Under the pieces are notes generated by a model. That model had not been told where the DNA came from. It saw only the letters and a list, made by a program, of their open reading frames with translations, and did not search any database. 21,042 nucleotides of DNA, taken from a virus. The DNA is taken from the IMG/VR virus record IMGVR_UViG_3300006345_000096, positions 1 to 21,042 of that record; one strand, written 5' to 3'. The position numbers and the translations under genes are program-made. Positions 20,481 to 21,042 of this stretch are shown one piece after another (the first letter of the stretch is position 1; the number at the start of each line of letters is the position of its first letter).

Positions 20481-21042
20481 GTGAAGTCCTTTAACGATCT
20501 TAGGTTAACCCTAATGTATCATGAGGATCTCAATGTAAAGTTCTGGGACGGACTTACATTAAGAACCGAAGTTCGAGATAAACTACTCGAAATAGGATAC
20601 ATCTGGGCAGAGTTTGCCAAGATCCCCCCAAATGCAATACAAGATATAATTCTAGTGGGTGGTAATGCCAACTATAATTATACAGAATATTCTGATCTAG
20701 ACCTGCATTTGGTGGTAGATAAGGATGAGATAGCTGCTTGTCAAACAGATTTCTTGGATGATTTCCTTAGAGATAAGAAAAGATTGTGGGCATTAACACA
20801 TGATGTAAACCTCTATGGTCAACCAGTAGAACTGTATGCACAAGATATTAACGATCCAACTCCCATAAACCAAGGTACTTACTCAGTTCTTAACAACTGG
20901 TGGATACAAGAACCACGTAAACAGTACGTGGACTTTTCCGACCCCTTGCTAAAACAGAAAGTTCGTGATATGATGGAGAGGATTGATGATCTCATAGATA
21001 CTCAAGCAGATGACATCACTGTTCTAAACAAACTCAAAGAGA
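20481..21042 (+). CDS. Nucleotidyltransferase-like protein (3' truncated)
   Basis: A GTG at 20481 opens MKSFNDLRLTLMYHEDLNVK, and the frame stays open to the window edge (187 complete codons); a TAA at 20469 blocks any earlier start, and the ATG at 20514 is an alternative. Residues 57-79 match the core of the DNA polymerase beta-like nucleotidyltransferase fold: IILVGGNANYNYTEYSDLDL, with the G60-G61 turn and S71-D72-L-D74 as the likely metal-binding pair, then HLVVD. The MKSF opening is common in cyanophage proteins. This superfamily includes tRNA, protein and antibiotic nucleotidyltransferases and MNT-type antitoxins; the role here cannot be told. A late promoter precedes it. Confidence 0.65.
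   Translation, partial: MKSFNDLRLTLMYHEDLNVKFWDGLTLRTEVRDKLLEIGYIWAEFAKIPPNAIQDIILVGGNANYNYTEYSDLDLHLVVDKDEIAACQTDFLDDFLRDKKRLWALTHDVNLYGQPVELYAQDINDPTPINQGTYSVLNNWWIQEPRKQYVDFSDPLLKQKVRDMMERIDDLIDTQADDITVLNKLKE

Noticed and set aside
1-21042. tRNA genes, CRISPR arrays, insertion sequences or integration sites
   Set aside because: No cloverleaf ends, regularly spaced repeats, transposase or integrase motifs were noticed on either strand by eye; a tRNAscan run would settle the tRNA question.

Overview
The window reads as part of a T4-like myovirus genome infecting marine picocyanobacteria (a cyanophage), or a close marine relative. The reasons are dense, mostly plus-strand packing with many ATGA or GTGA start/stop overlaps; T4-type late promoters (xATAAATA) directly before gene starts; a T4-style replication and nucleotide block (gp61-type primase, class Ia nrdA and nrdB); and accessory genes typical of marine myoviruses: Hsp20, several 2-oxoglutarate/Fe(II) oxygenase-like proteins, a complete glycine decarboxylase (gcvP) and many tiny conserved proteins. 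The sequence is AT-rich by eye. No tRNA, integrase, transposase or CRISPR array was seen. Assignments rest on motif and family recognition, not on database searches.

Layout. 1-3097: a truncated Gly/Ala-rich structural-type protein with an Ig-like domain, two conserved phage proteins of unknown function, a 2OG-Fe(II) oxygenase-like gene, and a coiled-coil protein with one membrane helix. 3069-8059: primase, nrdA and nrdB, then three small overlapping genes. 8052-11439: gcvP and a conserved cyanophage protein. 11446-12391: a run of five mini-genes with strong ribosome binding sites, hairpins, a late promoter and a strong intrinsic terminator. 12394-15619: an acidic-tailed mini-protein, a GIY-YIG-like nuclease, and a tight chain holding three more 2OG-oxygenase-like proteins, a zinc-ribbon-like protein and a Phd-like mini-protein. 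15615-17859: a late-promoter-led unknown protein and three membrane-associated proteins. 17663-19482: the only minus-strand block, three exported proteins behind a perfect late promoter; two look like tandem paralogs. 19555-21042: Hsp20, a conserved small protein, and a nucleotidyltransferase-like gene cut by the right edge.

How it fits together. Primase and NrdAB supply DNA replication with primers and deoxynucleotides. GcvP, encoded without the H, T or L proteins, would have to join the host glycine cleavage system, releasing CO2 and reducing equivalents and passing a one-carbon unit to folate. Beside nrdAB this is most simply read as support for thymidylate and purine synthesis (inference). 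The late-promoter genes are expected to act in assembly, envelope modification or the particle. The least explained parts are the four unrelated 2OG-oxygenase-like genes and the minus-strand exported-protein cassette.
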